A stretch of DNA of 64,000 bases, taken from Xylogone sp. PMI_703 (lineage: Eukaryota; Ascomycota; Leotiomycetes). Positions 22,667-34,095 of the stretch are shown piece by piece. The notes beneath the pieces were generated by a model, which did no database searches, was not told the DNA's origin, and saw only the letters and a list, made by a program, of their open reading frames with translations. The stretch lies in assembly GCA_021399445.1 (NCBI GenBank), contig JAJTUQ010000003.1:4464001-4528000 (forward strand), given 5' to 3'. A program made the position numbers and the translations under genes. Numbering within the stretch: the stretch's first letter is position 1; every line of letters starts with the position of its first letter.

Positions 22667-24637
22667 CTATTGTAAGTAGATATCCTCACACTGCTCCTTA
22701 TTCCATATTTCCCCCTTCATAATGCCATGCACATATCCATCTCCTAGCAATTGCCATGTCTTTCGACTGGTTGGCCTGAGAACAAACGGCGTTTTGCCAC
22801 CCCCAAGTACTGCAATCCTATCTCCCGGTCGAGCTGCGGGCGTTACGATGGCGAGGTGTCCCTTCTTCGTACGCACTAATCTCCTTCCTGCAAGTTTCGT
22901 GAAGGATAAAAACTTCCAAGCCTCTGCTGATCCAATCCCATTGAAAGCTAATAGTAATAGCACGTCGAGCATGATGCAGATTGCATAGAGAGTAGATGAG
23001 AATGAAGCAACCCCGAGACGGTATCCGAGGCGACTAAAGGTCCGCCATCGATACCATGTCTTATATGATTTCCTGACATCCGTTTCATCCGTTTCAGAAC
23101 CAAAGACTTCAGGTACATCTCCTACGTCGTCCTTGTAGGTGGTGATGAGGGTCTGCCAGTATTGCTCTATTGCATTATTTCGGGACTGGGGGTCCAGCGT
23201 AAGAGCTATGTAATCCCACTGAGCGAATAATTTAGTGGAGAACAGCAACCACTTCCGGTGCGGACGCCCGTATTCCCACAACGTCCGGAACGTTACTTGA
23301 ATGGTTGTTCTGAAAGTAAGGTCGGGATTATAATCTCTTAGCCCTTCAAATTCGTCGGCAACGTTGGTGATGGTGTCGTATATAATCCCCTTGAGAAGGA
23401 GTATATTATCATTCACAAACCTCGGTGATGCCTTGCTTCCTGATGAAGCAAAGTGTCTACCAACAATTCCAGGCCGTGTATAGCTCAGTAGCGGCGCAAT
23501 GCTAGTTGATGAGGACCAATCCGGGGCCCAAGTGGGAAGGCCGGCTGTCACGGTAGGAGACAGGCCTATTACTGAGAAAATATCAAGGTGGCCCTTTGCC
23601 TCTATCATTTTATAGGCAAGCTTCTTATAAACATCTACAACTCCCATGCTGTAGTCCGGCGAAATATCGAGGCTCGCAAATTCATGTCGGAGGCATCGCA
23701 GAGCTTTTAAATGAGATAGATGGCTAAGACCAAACAGAGCATAGACTTTATCTCGAGGGTCTGCACATTCGGCATACTGGTATAACTGGACCAGGTAGAG
23801 GACATCCACATCTATCTTCTCTTCCATTCGAAGCACAAAAGGAGACCAGTAGATGGATGCCGGGCAGTAGAGCGAGCTGAACGTAATGTTAACCTTGCTT
23901 GCAAATCTGAATCCGTCATAGAGTCTACGCCAGTCAATACTCAAGTTCCCACACAGAACAAGTATATCCCTGGCACTGGTAACTTCTTGAACGATCCACA
24001 ATCTTCTAAACCACGGGCGCTGCATGAATTGATTGAGGGAGTTTACGGGACCGGCAGTAAAATACTCAAGTGCGCCAACTTGCAACCCCAAGTACTCTTT
24101 CAGCTCCTTCCAGAACCATACGCTCTCTAGTCCTTTCTGTTTCGGTTGCGCGCGATCAAAAATTACACTAGCATCGGCGAGTTTGTTGAGAAACCACAGC
24201 GCTTCTTGCGTAGTATCAGTGGCTTCTCCCAGCCATACTATGACGAGCTCGGCATGTCTGTAGACCAGAGACATGATAGATACCTGATTGTTTCTCTCCT
24301 GGATGTTCTGCTGATTGATGCAGATGGCATCAGCCCAGAGAACTCTTGTTCGATGAAGGAGCCGAAGATGGCGCAGTGCCTGCCCCAAATTCGACCCGAC
24401 ATAGATATCCTGTTCATTGCATTGGATGAGTTCTGTTTGAGAAGAGTCTCCCCAGCAATATGAGAGCGCTTCGTAGGTGGGGTGGCGCTCATCGTTCAAA
24501 GCGATGGTATGAAGCTGACACCGTATTGGGTCTTCTGCTCTTCCGGAAAACAAGAATAACACCCGTGTCCATTTCTGATTGTCGGATGGTACAGGAAGAT
24601 CCTCATATATCGAGGCACCGTTTATCCAAGGCTCCAT
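22667..24637 (-). CDS. HET-domain (heterokaryon incompatibility) protein
   Basis: Uninterrupted 656-aa frame. The HET domain fills roughly residues 50-220 and shows its three blocks: YEALSYCWGD, the LGQALRHLRL...VLWADAICINQ block with ERNNQVSIMSLVY, and the VIVWLG strand. The long C-terminal half ends with the region typical of these proteins (KGHLAIVTPAARPGDRIAVLGGG), and there is one hydrophobic segment (about residues 560-585, YAICIMLDVLLLLAF) that could span a membrane. HET proteins trigger cell death on fusion of unlike hyphae or act in innate defence; the domain is TIR-related. No NACHT/ankyrin partner domain is present, and no obvious partner gene lies beside it. Partners and allelic state cannot be judged from one sequence. 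Confidence 0.92.
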   Translation of the reverse strand: MEPWINGASIYEDLPVPSDNQKWTRVLFLFSGRAEDPIRCQLHTIALNDERHPTYEALSYCWGDSSQTELIQCNEQDIYVGSNLGQALRHLRLLHRTRVLWADAICINQQNIQERNNQVSIMSLVYRHAELVIVWLGEATDTTQEALWFLNKLADASVIFDRAQPKQKGLESVWFWKELKEYLGLQVGALEYFTAGPVNSLNQFMQRPWFRRLWIVQEVTSARDILVLCGNLSIDWRRLYDGFRFASKVNITFSSLYCPASIYWSPFVLRMEEKIDVDVLYLVQLYQYAECADPRDKVYALFGLSHLSHLKALRCLRHEFASLDISPDYSMGVVDVYKKLAYKMIEAKGHLDIFSVIGLSPTVTAGLPTWAPDWSSSTSIAPLLSYTRPGIVGRHFASSGSKASPRFVNDNILLLKGIIYDTITNVADEFEGLRDYNPDLTFRTTIQVTFRTLWEYGRPHRKWLLFSTKLFAQWDYIALTLDPQSRNNAIEQYWQTLITTYKDDVGDVPEVFGSETDETDVRKSYKTWYRWRTFSRLGYRLGVASFSSTLYAICIMLDVLLLLAFNGIGSAEAWKFLSFTKLAGRRLVRTKKGHLAIVTPAARPGDRIAVLGGGKTPFVLRPTSRKTWQLLGDGYVHGIMKGEIWNKEQCEDIYLQ

Positions 24638-26336
24638 GCTTGGCCCCCCATGGAAAATTATATGCGAAGAATAACCCGCTCGGATCTCAGCGAACTAACA
24701 TTATCTCATTCAAGACCAGACCTGCAACATATTGATGCGATAATGACTCATCATTCAGCAAACATAGATATGCAGAGAGGATACTAACCCTCAATTGCTA
24801 TGTAGAGATATCGAAGTTGAGATGCAGGATAGAGCACTAAACCCAAAGGGGACAGCATGAGCCTTGCTCAGCCTGGTGATGGCGTTTGGCCGAATGCAGC
24901 ACTGCCATTAAAGGCATCTTCAGGCATATTATTGGGCTGACCTCAAAGGCACAATTAACATCAATGGGCGATCAACTCCAATCATTATTACCCGTATCTT
25001 CCGGCCCCTAGAGCATCGCCTATTCTCTCGGGTATTTTTTATGTCAGTGTAGACTACTGAAAGAAGACATCAAAGAGGCCTTTGAATTCATAAGCATCGC
25101 ATAAAAAGGATCAGACATTGTGAGGTAACAGATGATGTGTTAGCTAGATCCGTAAATTGAGAGTTTAGAGTCTAAAGCTCCTTCCATAACGAAAACGATG
25201 TATACATTGGTAGAGGCAGTAGCTCGTCCAGTGATGTTGCAAAAGAGAGCATAATAATGGAAGCCACCCCGCGCCGCGAGGGACCCCGCATTGTGCACGT
25301 GATCGCAGCACGCCTCAAAGCCTCCGAGAGTCCTCTTGGTGGGGGTTTCCTCCCTGACGAGAACTTCCTTCTAGGGTGAGTGGATGCACTCCATCAATAA
25401 TAGCCATCCAGCTTACAGTACTATTATTGCAGTACTTGCACATTATTGATTTCAATCACTATCCTACTCGCAGATATTACATCCGTGTGGAGGACTGATT
25501 TCTTACTTGCTGATTGTGCGCAAGTGACCACCGGCCGCATTGATAATCATTCCTAGCAATGCTGTCAATGCTTCTCCTCGGACCTCCACGCCACCAGTTA
25601 AGCTTAATGCATAAATACGATCTGTTATTTGGCTGCATTGTTCTCTTCTTCATCATGAGGCTATTGAAGCTACCGACCCGTCGTGATACACCAACATCCT
25701 ACTGTGGTCATAGTGGTGGAAGGCATTCCAGCAGTGGAAGCTTCGTGCTGGCGGTCCCGTGATGAGCAAGCCCACCCAGCCAATGAGGTAGCAGAAGTGC
25801 CGGAATGCCGTGGCCGAAGATTAGATGATGGTCTAGCCGGATGCAGTAAGCACAGATTTGCCTAGAGGTTGATGTCGCGATCTGCCGGCGCAGTGATTGG
25901 CTCAGAGCCTTAGTCAGCGAGCCCCTGAGGATCAAGTCCGTCGAGCACGCAATCGCATCACCACGCAAAATTTGAAGCAGCTGGCGGCGACGGGCGCTGC
26001 CAGAGAAGGCAGAAGAAGCCTGGTGGGTAAAATGACAGCATTGGTAATCTGTCTGTGTTTCCTCTCTCTCTTCTCTCTCTCGCGCTTTCTTCTCTCTTCC
26101 TTTGTCATCTTGTCTTTCTTCTCTCTCATATATCTCCTGTGCCTGATCACTTCTCCCCTGACGTATTTCTCCTACAAGCCAGTTGGTATATATAGCATAT
26201 ATATACCTCAAGATCATCCGTCTATCCACTTCACCTATTCATATACATTCTATCAAGGCTCCAAGAACGTCTTGTCCTTGCTCCAAGTTGACTGTTCCTC
26301 TGCATTTCTTGCTCTCCGAGATCGCAATCGTCAGTC
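24638..26336. other. intergenic, HET promoter and PAPS-reductase upstream region
   Basis: No gene supported. A CACGTG E-box lies at 25296-25301. A strong pyrimidine tract of CTCTCT/TTCTT type lies at about 26060-26130, then a TATA-like ATATATATA run at 26196-26208, fitting the core promoter and leader of the PAPS reductase gene. Confidence 0.5.
26060..26210 (+). promoter_or_regulatory. pyrimidine tract and TATA-like run before PAPS reductase
   Basis: TCTCTC-type tract followed by an alternating AT run, about 130-280 bases before the start codon. Such CT tracts commonly mark fungal promoters or transcript starts. Assignment is by position and composition. Confidence 0.4.
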
Positions 26337-27248
26337 ATGGGAGTCCACCGCGAGTCCAACTCCTCCAACCTCGAGTCCGGCTATGCTTCGGGCGCCTCCT
26401 CCACCTCCACTCTTCCTCAGGTTGTCCTCACCAAGGAGCACCTCAAGTTCCTCAACAGCACGCTCAACAATCTTCCTCCCTATGAGATCCTGCGCTGGGC
26501 CAAGTTGACCTTCCCCAATCTCTACCAGACCACCGCCTTCGGTGTCACCGGTCTCGTGACCCTGGACATGCTCAGCAAGCTGCAGACCGAGATGCCCTCC
26601 TCTCCCGCCGTCGACGCTATCTTTCTCGATACCCTCTACCACTTCCAGGAGACCCTTGACCTAGTAGAGAAGACTAAGGCGAGGTATCCAAATGTCCATC
26701 TGCATGTCTACAAACCCGAGGGTGCCGATACAACCGCCGAGTTCGAAGCAAAGCATGGCCAGGAACTGTGGAAGACTAACTCAGAGCTCTATGACTGGGT
26801 TGCCAAGGTCGAGCCCGCCCAGCGAGCATACTCAGATTTGAACGTTGCTGCCGTGTTGACAGGCCGACGCCGCTCCCAAGGTGCAAAGCGGGAGTCCCTC
26901 GACATAATCGAAATCGACGAGGCAGGCTTGATCAAGATCAACCCTCTGGCTTCCTGGAGCTTTACCCAAGTTCAAGACTATATCAAGGAACACAACGTTC
27001 CATACAACGAATTACTCGACCGTGGATACAAGTCTGTCGGTGACTGGCACTCAACCGAGCCAGTCAAGGAGGGTGAGGATGAGCGTGCCGGCCGATGGAA
27101 AGGACAAGCCAAGACTGAGTGTGGCATCCACAACAAGCGCAGCAGATACGCACAGTTTTTGATGGAGATGGAGCAAAAGAAGCAACAGGAAGAACTCGCC
27201 GCCGCCTTGGAAAAGGTCGAGATCAGACAGGAGGCTGTTGCCGCATAA
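26337..27248 (+). CDS. MET16: phosphoadenylyl-sulfate (PAPS) reductase
   Basis: Single exon of 303 aa with good codon use. The PAPS-reductase fold shows FGVTGLVTLDML (the PP-loop region), IFLDTLYHFQETLDLVE, the LTGRRRSQGAKR signature, and the C-terminal KTECGIH motif, whose Cys is the catalytic thiol. The enzyme reduces PAPS to sulfite with thioredoxin in assimilatory sulfate reduction, in the cytosol. The N-terminal 30 residues are Ser-rich and low in complexity. In Aspergillus this gene is sA (under MetR control). Start ATG at 26337 follows a typical fungal leader. Transcribed alone; neighbours are not sulfur genes. Confidence 0.95.
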   Translation: MGVHRESNSSNLESGYASGASSTSTLPQVVLTKEHLKFLNSTLNNLPPYEILRWAKLTFPNLYQTTAFGVTGLVTLDMLSKLQTEMPSSPAVDAIFLDTLYHFQETLDLVEKTKARYPNVHLHVYKPEGADTTAEFEAKHGQELWKTNSELYDWVAKVEPAQRAYSDLNVAAVLTGRRRSQGAKRESLDIIEIDEAGLIKINPLASWSFTQVQDYIKEHNVPYNELLDRGYKSVGDWHSTEPVKEGEDERAGRWKGQAKTECGIHNKRSRYAQFLMEMEQKKQQEELAAALEKVEIRQEAVAA

Positions 27249-28476
27249 CTGTCACTTCCCTGATCACGTAAAACCTTCTGGCACTGGTCCCCGTTGTTTG
27301 TTTCTTTCTCTCATGAGCATATGGGTAGGGGCGTTATATATGCATCGGCGTTCAGGTGATTTGGATTAGCATGTCATGGCTTCATGCTCAGCAGTGCTTT
27401 GGATAATAAGTCGCTGCATGTTTATGAGATACTATGTTAGCATTCGCTTTTGATTATATTATGTTTAGATGATCGTGATGGATGATGGATTGAGCACGAA
27501 GATTAGGATAGGCCGCCGCTTTGATCGAGTACCAATAGCGTGCCATCCTGAAAGCTTGCACATATCAGCAAGTAGAAATATATAGATTAAAAAAATCAAA
27601 ATAGATATATAATACCGTAGCTCCACGCTCATTACCGTTTGAGTTTTGCCACCAGTGCAGCTACTCATAAACTACTTCTCTTTTTTCTTGCCCGATTTTC
27701 CAACTTATGACGCTTTATTACTGCTCTGAGAGGGCGCCACGAGCATGCCATGACCCAGCTCCATCAGTAGCACGGTCTCTGCGGTACACATAGGCCTTAG
27801 TATTGTCGGTTTACCGGTATTCGGACATGTTGAAGTTATCAACTACAACAAAAGCGACTAATCTGAGAATCCGGGCACACTGCCCGCCAGCAGGCAGCAC
27901 GTGACAACCTCGAAAACTCGACCAGTCCGGCATTGATAAAAGTATTGCCTTTCCTGCGTCCAGATGACCCTCTATAGTTGCTCCGGTTAGTACCGGAATA
28001 ATGAGGGCATAAGCTCCAACTAATCTTATTCTTACGGAGTAGACAATGACATGCGGCTCAGAGTTCAGACTTCCCTCATCGTGCATACATGCAGTACCCT
28101 GGGGCGTCGACACCTACCCGTCCCGGGTTATCTAGCTGCTTGTAATTTCATGTGCTGCTGGTATTGCCGAAACTCTCGACCCAATTGGCCAACACGTATT
28201 CTCACATAACCTCAATACACATCGTTAGATGCATAAATCAAGTCCGTTTCAGAAAAATACACTCTATAGAAAATAAATATCCAATATCATAAATCTAAAT
28301 CATATACGGTAAGAAATCGATGCCCGTGATATATACAATCCAATGCTCCCTCCACCATCCAGGGAATATGCACAAAAAATATGCTCCATCATGCGTTGAT
28401 ATATACGATCAAAATGACTTAAAAGGAAATTCGTATGGTGCTCGTAAAAAAGTCTCTAGCCTTCCTTCAGGATGCT
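27249..28476. other. intergenic between convergent genes
   Basis: 3' flanks of PAPS reductase and of the regulator gene to its right. AT-rich, no gene supported. Confidence 0.5.
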
Positions 28477-30669
28477 TCAAACTAGGGACTCAGGTGTCAA
28501 CTTGTCCTCTTCCTTCGCTGTGCTCTCACTCGCACGCGTTTGGATCCACATCAACTCGAACCCAGCCAGGACCAAAGTTTGCGCGGGTAGCCTACGAAGA
28601 GCGCGTTGGATGTCGGACCAGTTTTCTAGGCCCTTATCGTCGCACAGGAGTTGAATCCTCTTGTGGAACCAATACTTCTCACCAGTGCCTAGGGAGCAAC
28701 AGCTACCGACGAAAAGCACCCAAAGCAGGAGCTCCCACCATTCGCCCCAGTGGTCTTCGAGATTGGTACGTACGAGAATGGGCCTGAAGCGATAGCTAAT
28801 ACTGTTGTAAGCCTCTGACGGTGGACGGAAGCCCCAGAGCGCAAGGATGCTGTAGACAATGGTCGCAAGAAGACATGCCGCAGCAGTGCATTCTCTTGGG
28901 GAAGAAGTGAGGTAACTTTGCAGGTTTGCTAGACTATTCTGGAGTATAGCTCTCTTGCGATCAAATACCAGCATGTCAACCTCTGTAAGTGATGGAACAG
29001 TATTGAGAACAGTGACCATTGTATTTAGCTCACGCATGACAACAATAAGGTTCTCGGGTAGAAAGGAGGGTAGGTCGTGGTGATACAAGAGTGATTCTTT
29101 GGGCGATAGAGGAGGTGCATCGAAGAGTTGATTTACTTCGGGGTCTATAAAGGTTGTGAGGGTTGAGAGGATACCAGGCGGAAGGTTGAAGAGAGGTCGC
29201 GTGCCGATTATGAAGGATGATACATTATCGCACCTACAAGAAGTTCAAAGTTAGGCTTCAATATACCAAATCGATAATGATGCAATCGTGAGAAATTGCC
29301 TTACCATATCAGCTCTCCGGCTAGTAACCCGCCCATACCAAGCGCGTCTAACCCACCCCTAAGCTCAACCAACTTCGCCATACCTCTCATATGAACCATC
29401 ATCTCGTTGAAATCCCCGTGGACTGTCTGCCCCGTGACCAACAACGCGATGGCGCCGAGTGTTTCATCACTCGTTGCCAGCATCAAGTCGGCACCACCAA
29501 CACGCTCGTTGATGAGACGTATAGTCTGAGCTTTATGCAGGTAATAGTCCGCAAGGAGCTGAAGGTCGCGGGAAGGCAGATTGGCATTTCCATGGAGGAA
29601 GCCTCCTGAAGAGCAGAGAGTGGAATGTAGGAGGGCATCATCACGCAAAGCTGAGGTAACCCAGGTTAGTGTCATGGGATTGCGACCGACTACACGGGGA
29701 GGTGGATAGTGTAGAGGGCCAAGAACAGTGGCATCTGTGGGAGGAGACGGCGGTGTTAGCCATTGCCACAAGTTTAGACTCGCGGGCCGTCTGGTTTTTT
29801 CATGGTCTGGGAGAGTGCAGGATAGATAGAACTGAGATGTGGAGTACAGAGAGAAAGATATAAAAGAGAAAATAGAAGCAGAAGCAAAGGCAGGATGAAG
29901 AGGAGGGGTGGGGAGACGAGGGAACAAAACCAGGGAGGCAGAATAAAAAGAAAGGAAAAGAGACTAAAAGAGAAAGTAAATGCAAGACATACAGTAGTCA
30001 AACAGATGATTCATCGAGCTGTCCATGGACAGGGCCAGGCAGTTGAAGGGGTCCACCCGGCCCGCAGGCAAGTACTTGTCCACTTTGGGGGCCTCGACAG
30101 CCTGGGCGTCCTCTTTGGGCAGTAACTGAGCCTCAGTATGGGGGACGACATCCTTCTTGCGTTTCTTCTGGTGGACCACTCTTTTCATAACATGGGAGCG
30201 TAGTTCGCGACGGTCTCGATGAGAGATATCGACGAGATCGACGAATAAGAAGCCTGGGTCGGCGATCTGTCCCTTACGGGTCGAGCCTGCATATGGAGAG
30301 GGACTATGGTTAGCTGCTGCTTGTCTGCGATGTTCTCCACGACAGGTCGGGGTATGGTTTGCAAGGAATTGCTGCAGTGGTCTCGGGGAAGAGCAGATCC
30401 GAGATGGAGGGTAAAAATAAAGAGCGGGGAGGGGAAGAGAGGAGTGGAGAAGATGATCCAGACGGTACTTTGGATACACATACACTCGCCCTTCCCCCCA
30501 GGGGGTGAATGGGCACGTAGAACCCGCGAATATGGATTGACTAGGGAGACGACTCACCATTTGGCGTGGCTTGAGTGGTCCGGCCCGTCCTCGAGGGCAC
30601 ACGAACCGGCTTACTGGGTCTGATGCTCACATCGCTGGTTCGGGGTGGAGACGGCGGCGACGACCCCAT
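28477..30669 (-). CDS. fungal-specific transcription-factor-domain protein without visible zinc cluster
   Basis: Four exons, 30669-30558, 30286-29993, 29806-29305 and 29233-28477, give 554 aa. The joins restore TPNG-STRKG, FDY-YHEKT and ELIW-CDNVS. The N-terminus is Ser/Pro/Arg-rich; next comes the phrase FLFVDLVDISHRDRRELRSH with a basic KKRKK patch, as in a large family of Aspergillus regulators (DUF3468/Fungal_trans_2 type). The remainder is a helical ligand-type domain with GFLHGNAN, TDETLGAIALL and a C-terminal WELLLWVLFVGSCCS helix. No Cys6 cluster is in frame in the sequence used, so DNA binding is unproven. The frame is open upstream to ATG 31056 (129 codons more, GC-rich); I take ATG 30669 as the start. 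Confidence 0.78.
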
Positions 30670-32929
30670 GATGGAGGCTCGATCCAGTGCCGGCACCGTT
30701 GGACCCGCGCGGCTGGGACTCTCTTTCTGATGGCGAACGACCGAGTTGCTAGACCGGTACGGAGGTACCAGTAAGTGGTGCAGAGCGCTGACTCGCGGCG
30801 TGGTCAAACCACCCACAACCACCACGTCCAACGGAGCAAGGCTGCCCAAAAAGCTGTCTCCTGGTGACAAAGGAAGATCCAGCGGCTGGCCCAACTGCAA
30901 CAGCGCGGATACGGAACGAGCTGAGGGTCGTGTCTTGGGGGAAGTGATTTGTCGGGAGTGCTGGTTTGGCTGGAGTTGGGAGACGCACGACGTTGAGCCA
31001 AGCTTTGCGCAGGGCTGGAACGTGCCAGCACCCTGACCTTTTCCCGGATCAGGCATGGTCGCAGCGGCGGAGCGCGCGCCGCGGAAAAGTCGGCTGGGGG
31101 CGGAAGTCACGGGTCGCGCGCATTTTCCTGGCGGCGGCGGCGGCTGCACAACATTTACTGCCTGTTACAGTAATTGAGCTATTCCGGCTTCACCACCATT
31201 ACCCCGATCTGTCAAACGAGTCTGTCACCACTATTCATATCCACTTTATTGGTATCAACCTAAATTGGCCAAGCCCATGCGTACAAGAACACAAGCAGCC
31301 ACCACTGTCGTCCGAATCCGCGAGCCCTCGGGCCGAACGATCTTTGTCGGACGTGATGGGTACTGGGCAGGCACATGTACGTAAGCCAGGTGATGCTTCC
31401 TAATCTCAAACGCGCAGCGATAAAAGCAAATCGAGGTGGCTGCTGATCCATGGTATGCTACAGTCCTGTACGATACTGTCCCGTAACAGCTCGACCACTG
31501 CCGTGCCGGTACCACGACTCGTCCTCGCTCGAACAAACTTTGGATGTGGATCTAGATCTTCGGTTTCTGCCAAGGTCACAACGAGTCTCTTGGACGGAAT
31601 CCATTACTGTACAATATCCATCATATTCCTGTACTCCGAATACATCCAGGCCATCCCACCCTGGCTCTTTGTCTCTCGCGACATGGCTGCAGCTTGATTC
31701 CCTAATCATTTATCGCTGACAACCTTTGGTTGCTCGTTCTCGTCCCTCCGCTCGTACCAGGAACGCGACCGGCGTTCTTTTTACGTGGTGGGATGTTCTT
31801 CGATATCTGATTATTAATCTGGTTCGTGCATCAACTCAAGCCATCTTGCGCCCTCCTGATCATGATTACCGTAGCTCTTTTACCATCGAGCGGCGCAAGT
31901 CACAGCTAAACCACAAGCGCTTTACGAGAGAGAGCCATGTCGCGAATTTAAAGCTCTTACACCCTCGCGAAAAGTAGCTCTACCGCCAGAAGGGAAAGTA
32001 ATATCTACGGTATCTTTCCGCTCTGCCACGCTACGGAAAACCTGCGGAAAACCTGCCTCAACAAGACGGATCATCTATTTGCCGTCTTCCATTTCCGAGC
32101 TTCTTTCTACAGCATAAACTCGTTGATTTATTTTCATTGAACGCAACAGCTTCTTGGTTGATACATTGGCGCGTGCCACTATGGGTTCACTAGTGAAGAC
32201 CACGCCTCGATCTTTGAAAGGCACTTTTGCCACGGGTGGGTTTGCTGTTGAGAGGGGCCAGGCTTCCTCTGCACTGGCATCAGAAACTCACCGTACAGGT
32301 AGATGATAATGCTACCTTCTTTTCCTCTGTGTATAAGTGACAAAAGGTAAGACTCCGTCTTCATTAGAGTCGTACATCACTGAGTTGATGCACGAGCAAC
32401 ATTTTATGCCTACGATCACGCAGCATTTCAAATCCGTACGGCTGTGTTCGCGAGTGTTTTCAAGTTGAAGACCTACCGTCGCATATAATCCGACGGACCA
32501 GCGCCTTGCTTTATCGAGTAAGTAACAACGACCTGCCTGAAAGTCTCCCTCCCGCACAGCTGGACAGCAGTCAATGAAGTGCGAAGACGGAATTGACTCA
32601 CCCGGCCGTATCGGACTCTCGGTCTTTCGGACGTATCCGTACCGTGATTAGTCTGAATAAGCCCTACAAAAGGCATCCTCAGGGCATCCAAACAGTGAAA
32701 GTACAAGCGTAGTACAATGCGGCCTAAAATGTCTTGCATATGCCTTAAATGTTTTGACGTATTTCCTATTTCGGTAAAAGGTTCATGATATATATAGCAG
32801 CATTCTAGTAGTATTGCCAACTCATCGAGTGCTAGTTCAATTCGATACTGATTGAGCTTCAAAAGTACAACTAGTGCCCACAAGATGTAGGCTTCTATAT
32901 TATCCTTTCATTGCTGTAAATTAACAAAC
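30670..32929. other. long upstream region of the regulator gene
   Basis: Over 2 kb before the regulator. The nearest 480 bases are GC-rich and stay open in the frame of the first exon, so a longer protein is possible. The rest (31150-32929) contains no frame of coding quality. A long upstream region is usual for fungal regulators. Confidence 0.45.
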
Positions 32930-34095
32930 CTAATAAGCGCTGTATCCACCTCCAACGACCAGGCTGCTGCCTGTGACATAACTCGCCAGTGGACTAGCCA
33001 AATACACAATACTGTCCCCAATCTCCTCTGGTAGAGCCATCCTACCCATTGGGATCTTTTTGAGCTCATTCTCCAACAGCCCTGAAGCCTTCATCCCGCT
33101 CACAATGTTAGTATCGACCCAACCGGGACAGATGGCGTTGATGCGGATGCCCTCTGCGGCATAACTGGAAGCATCCTAGAGTTTGAAGAGTCAGTAGAGC
33201 AAGCCACTAAGCATAAATGAATCAGGGAAAGGAGTGCTTTTAGATTTACAAGCAGAAAGGCCAGAAGTTGAGTACGATGATTTGAACGGAAACGAGAGAG
33301 GAGTCCTTACGGCTCTGGTAAGACCAATAACACCTAACCAATAGTTAGTCAAATAGTTTCTAGACGAGGTGGTCTCAGATGCGTTCATAAACCTACCATG
33401 CTTTGAGGCGGTATAAGGAGTAGCTCTGACATATGGTGCAGGACCAACAAGACCATATAGCGAGGATATATTGATGATGCACCCTCGTCCCTCCCTGATT
33501 CCGAGATTTCTTATAACCTGTCAGTAGTGAAGGTCAAGGCCAAAGCAAAAAGAAGATGTATGGTACACAAGGAAAATCAAAATCTTACTCCTGCTTCAAC
33601 ATAGCCTGCAGCTGTGCCTTCTGACATCTCCAAACCCCAGCCAAATCGACATCCACAACTTGCTCCCAATCCTCTATGGACTCCTCCTCATGGGTCGCGC
33701 GCCCGTACCCGCCAATCCCAGCGACGTTAACGCCAATATCCAATCTCCCGAATCTCTCCACCGTGCGCTCCACGGCAGCTTTCACAGCCTTCCCATCGCA
33801 AACATCTAGCTGGTAGTGCTCGATTTGCAGTTTCGGATACGCCGCTTGCAGGGAGGATACTGTTTCTTCGAGCGATTGTAGGTTGATGTCTGAGATGGAG
33901 AGGTTCTCGACGCCGTACTTGGCGAAAGAGAAGGTTATAGCGCGGCCGATTCCTGTGAAGAGGGAGGGAATCATCTATTAGTATATTATATCCTAGGGAC
34001 GGGACGAGCTTTCAATTATAGGTTTTACAGGGCCAGAGAAACACACCTGAGCCAGTACCGGTAATGAATGCCGTTCCATGTAGTAGCGTTGTCAT
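32930..34095 (-). CDS. short-chain dehydrogenase/reductase
   Basis: Five exons, 34095-34047, 33952-33589, 33509-33397, 33333-33311 and 33175-32930, give 264 aa, the standard classical-SDR length. The cofactor loop TGTGSGIG is split by the first intron; NVAGIGG is the NNAG-type strand; the catalytic set is Ser153/154 (INISSLYG) with Tyr170 and Lys174 (PYTASK); the C-terminus has CPGWVDTN and GRMALPEEIG, normal for NAD(P)-dependent SDRs. Exon 4 is 23 nt only. The acceptor of exon 3 is TTATAAG, chosen because the nearer CTGACAG would give a frame stop. Substrate is unknown. Gene stands alone near the allantoinase gene. Confidence 0.85.

Noticed and set aside
30670..31149. in-frame GC-rich extension of the regulator
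   Set aside because: Low complexity, no motif, and the ATG at 30669 gives a family-like start; kept as an alternative only.
32473..32883. 136-codon minus-strand frame
   Set aside because: No ATG at its start, no recognisable domain and AT-rich surroundings; probably chance.
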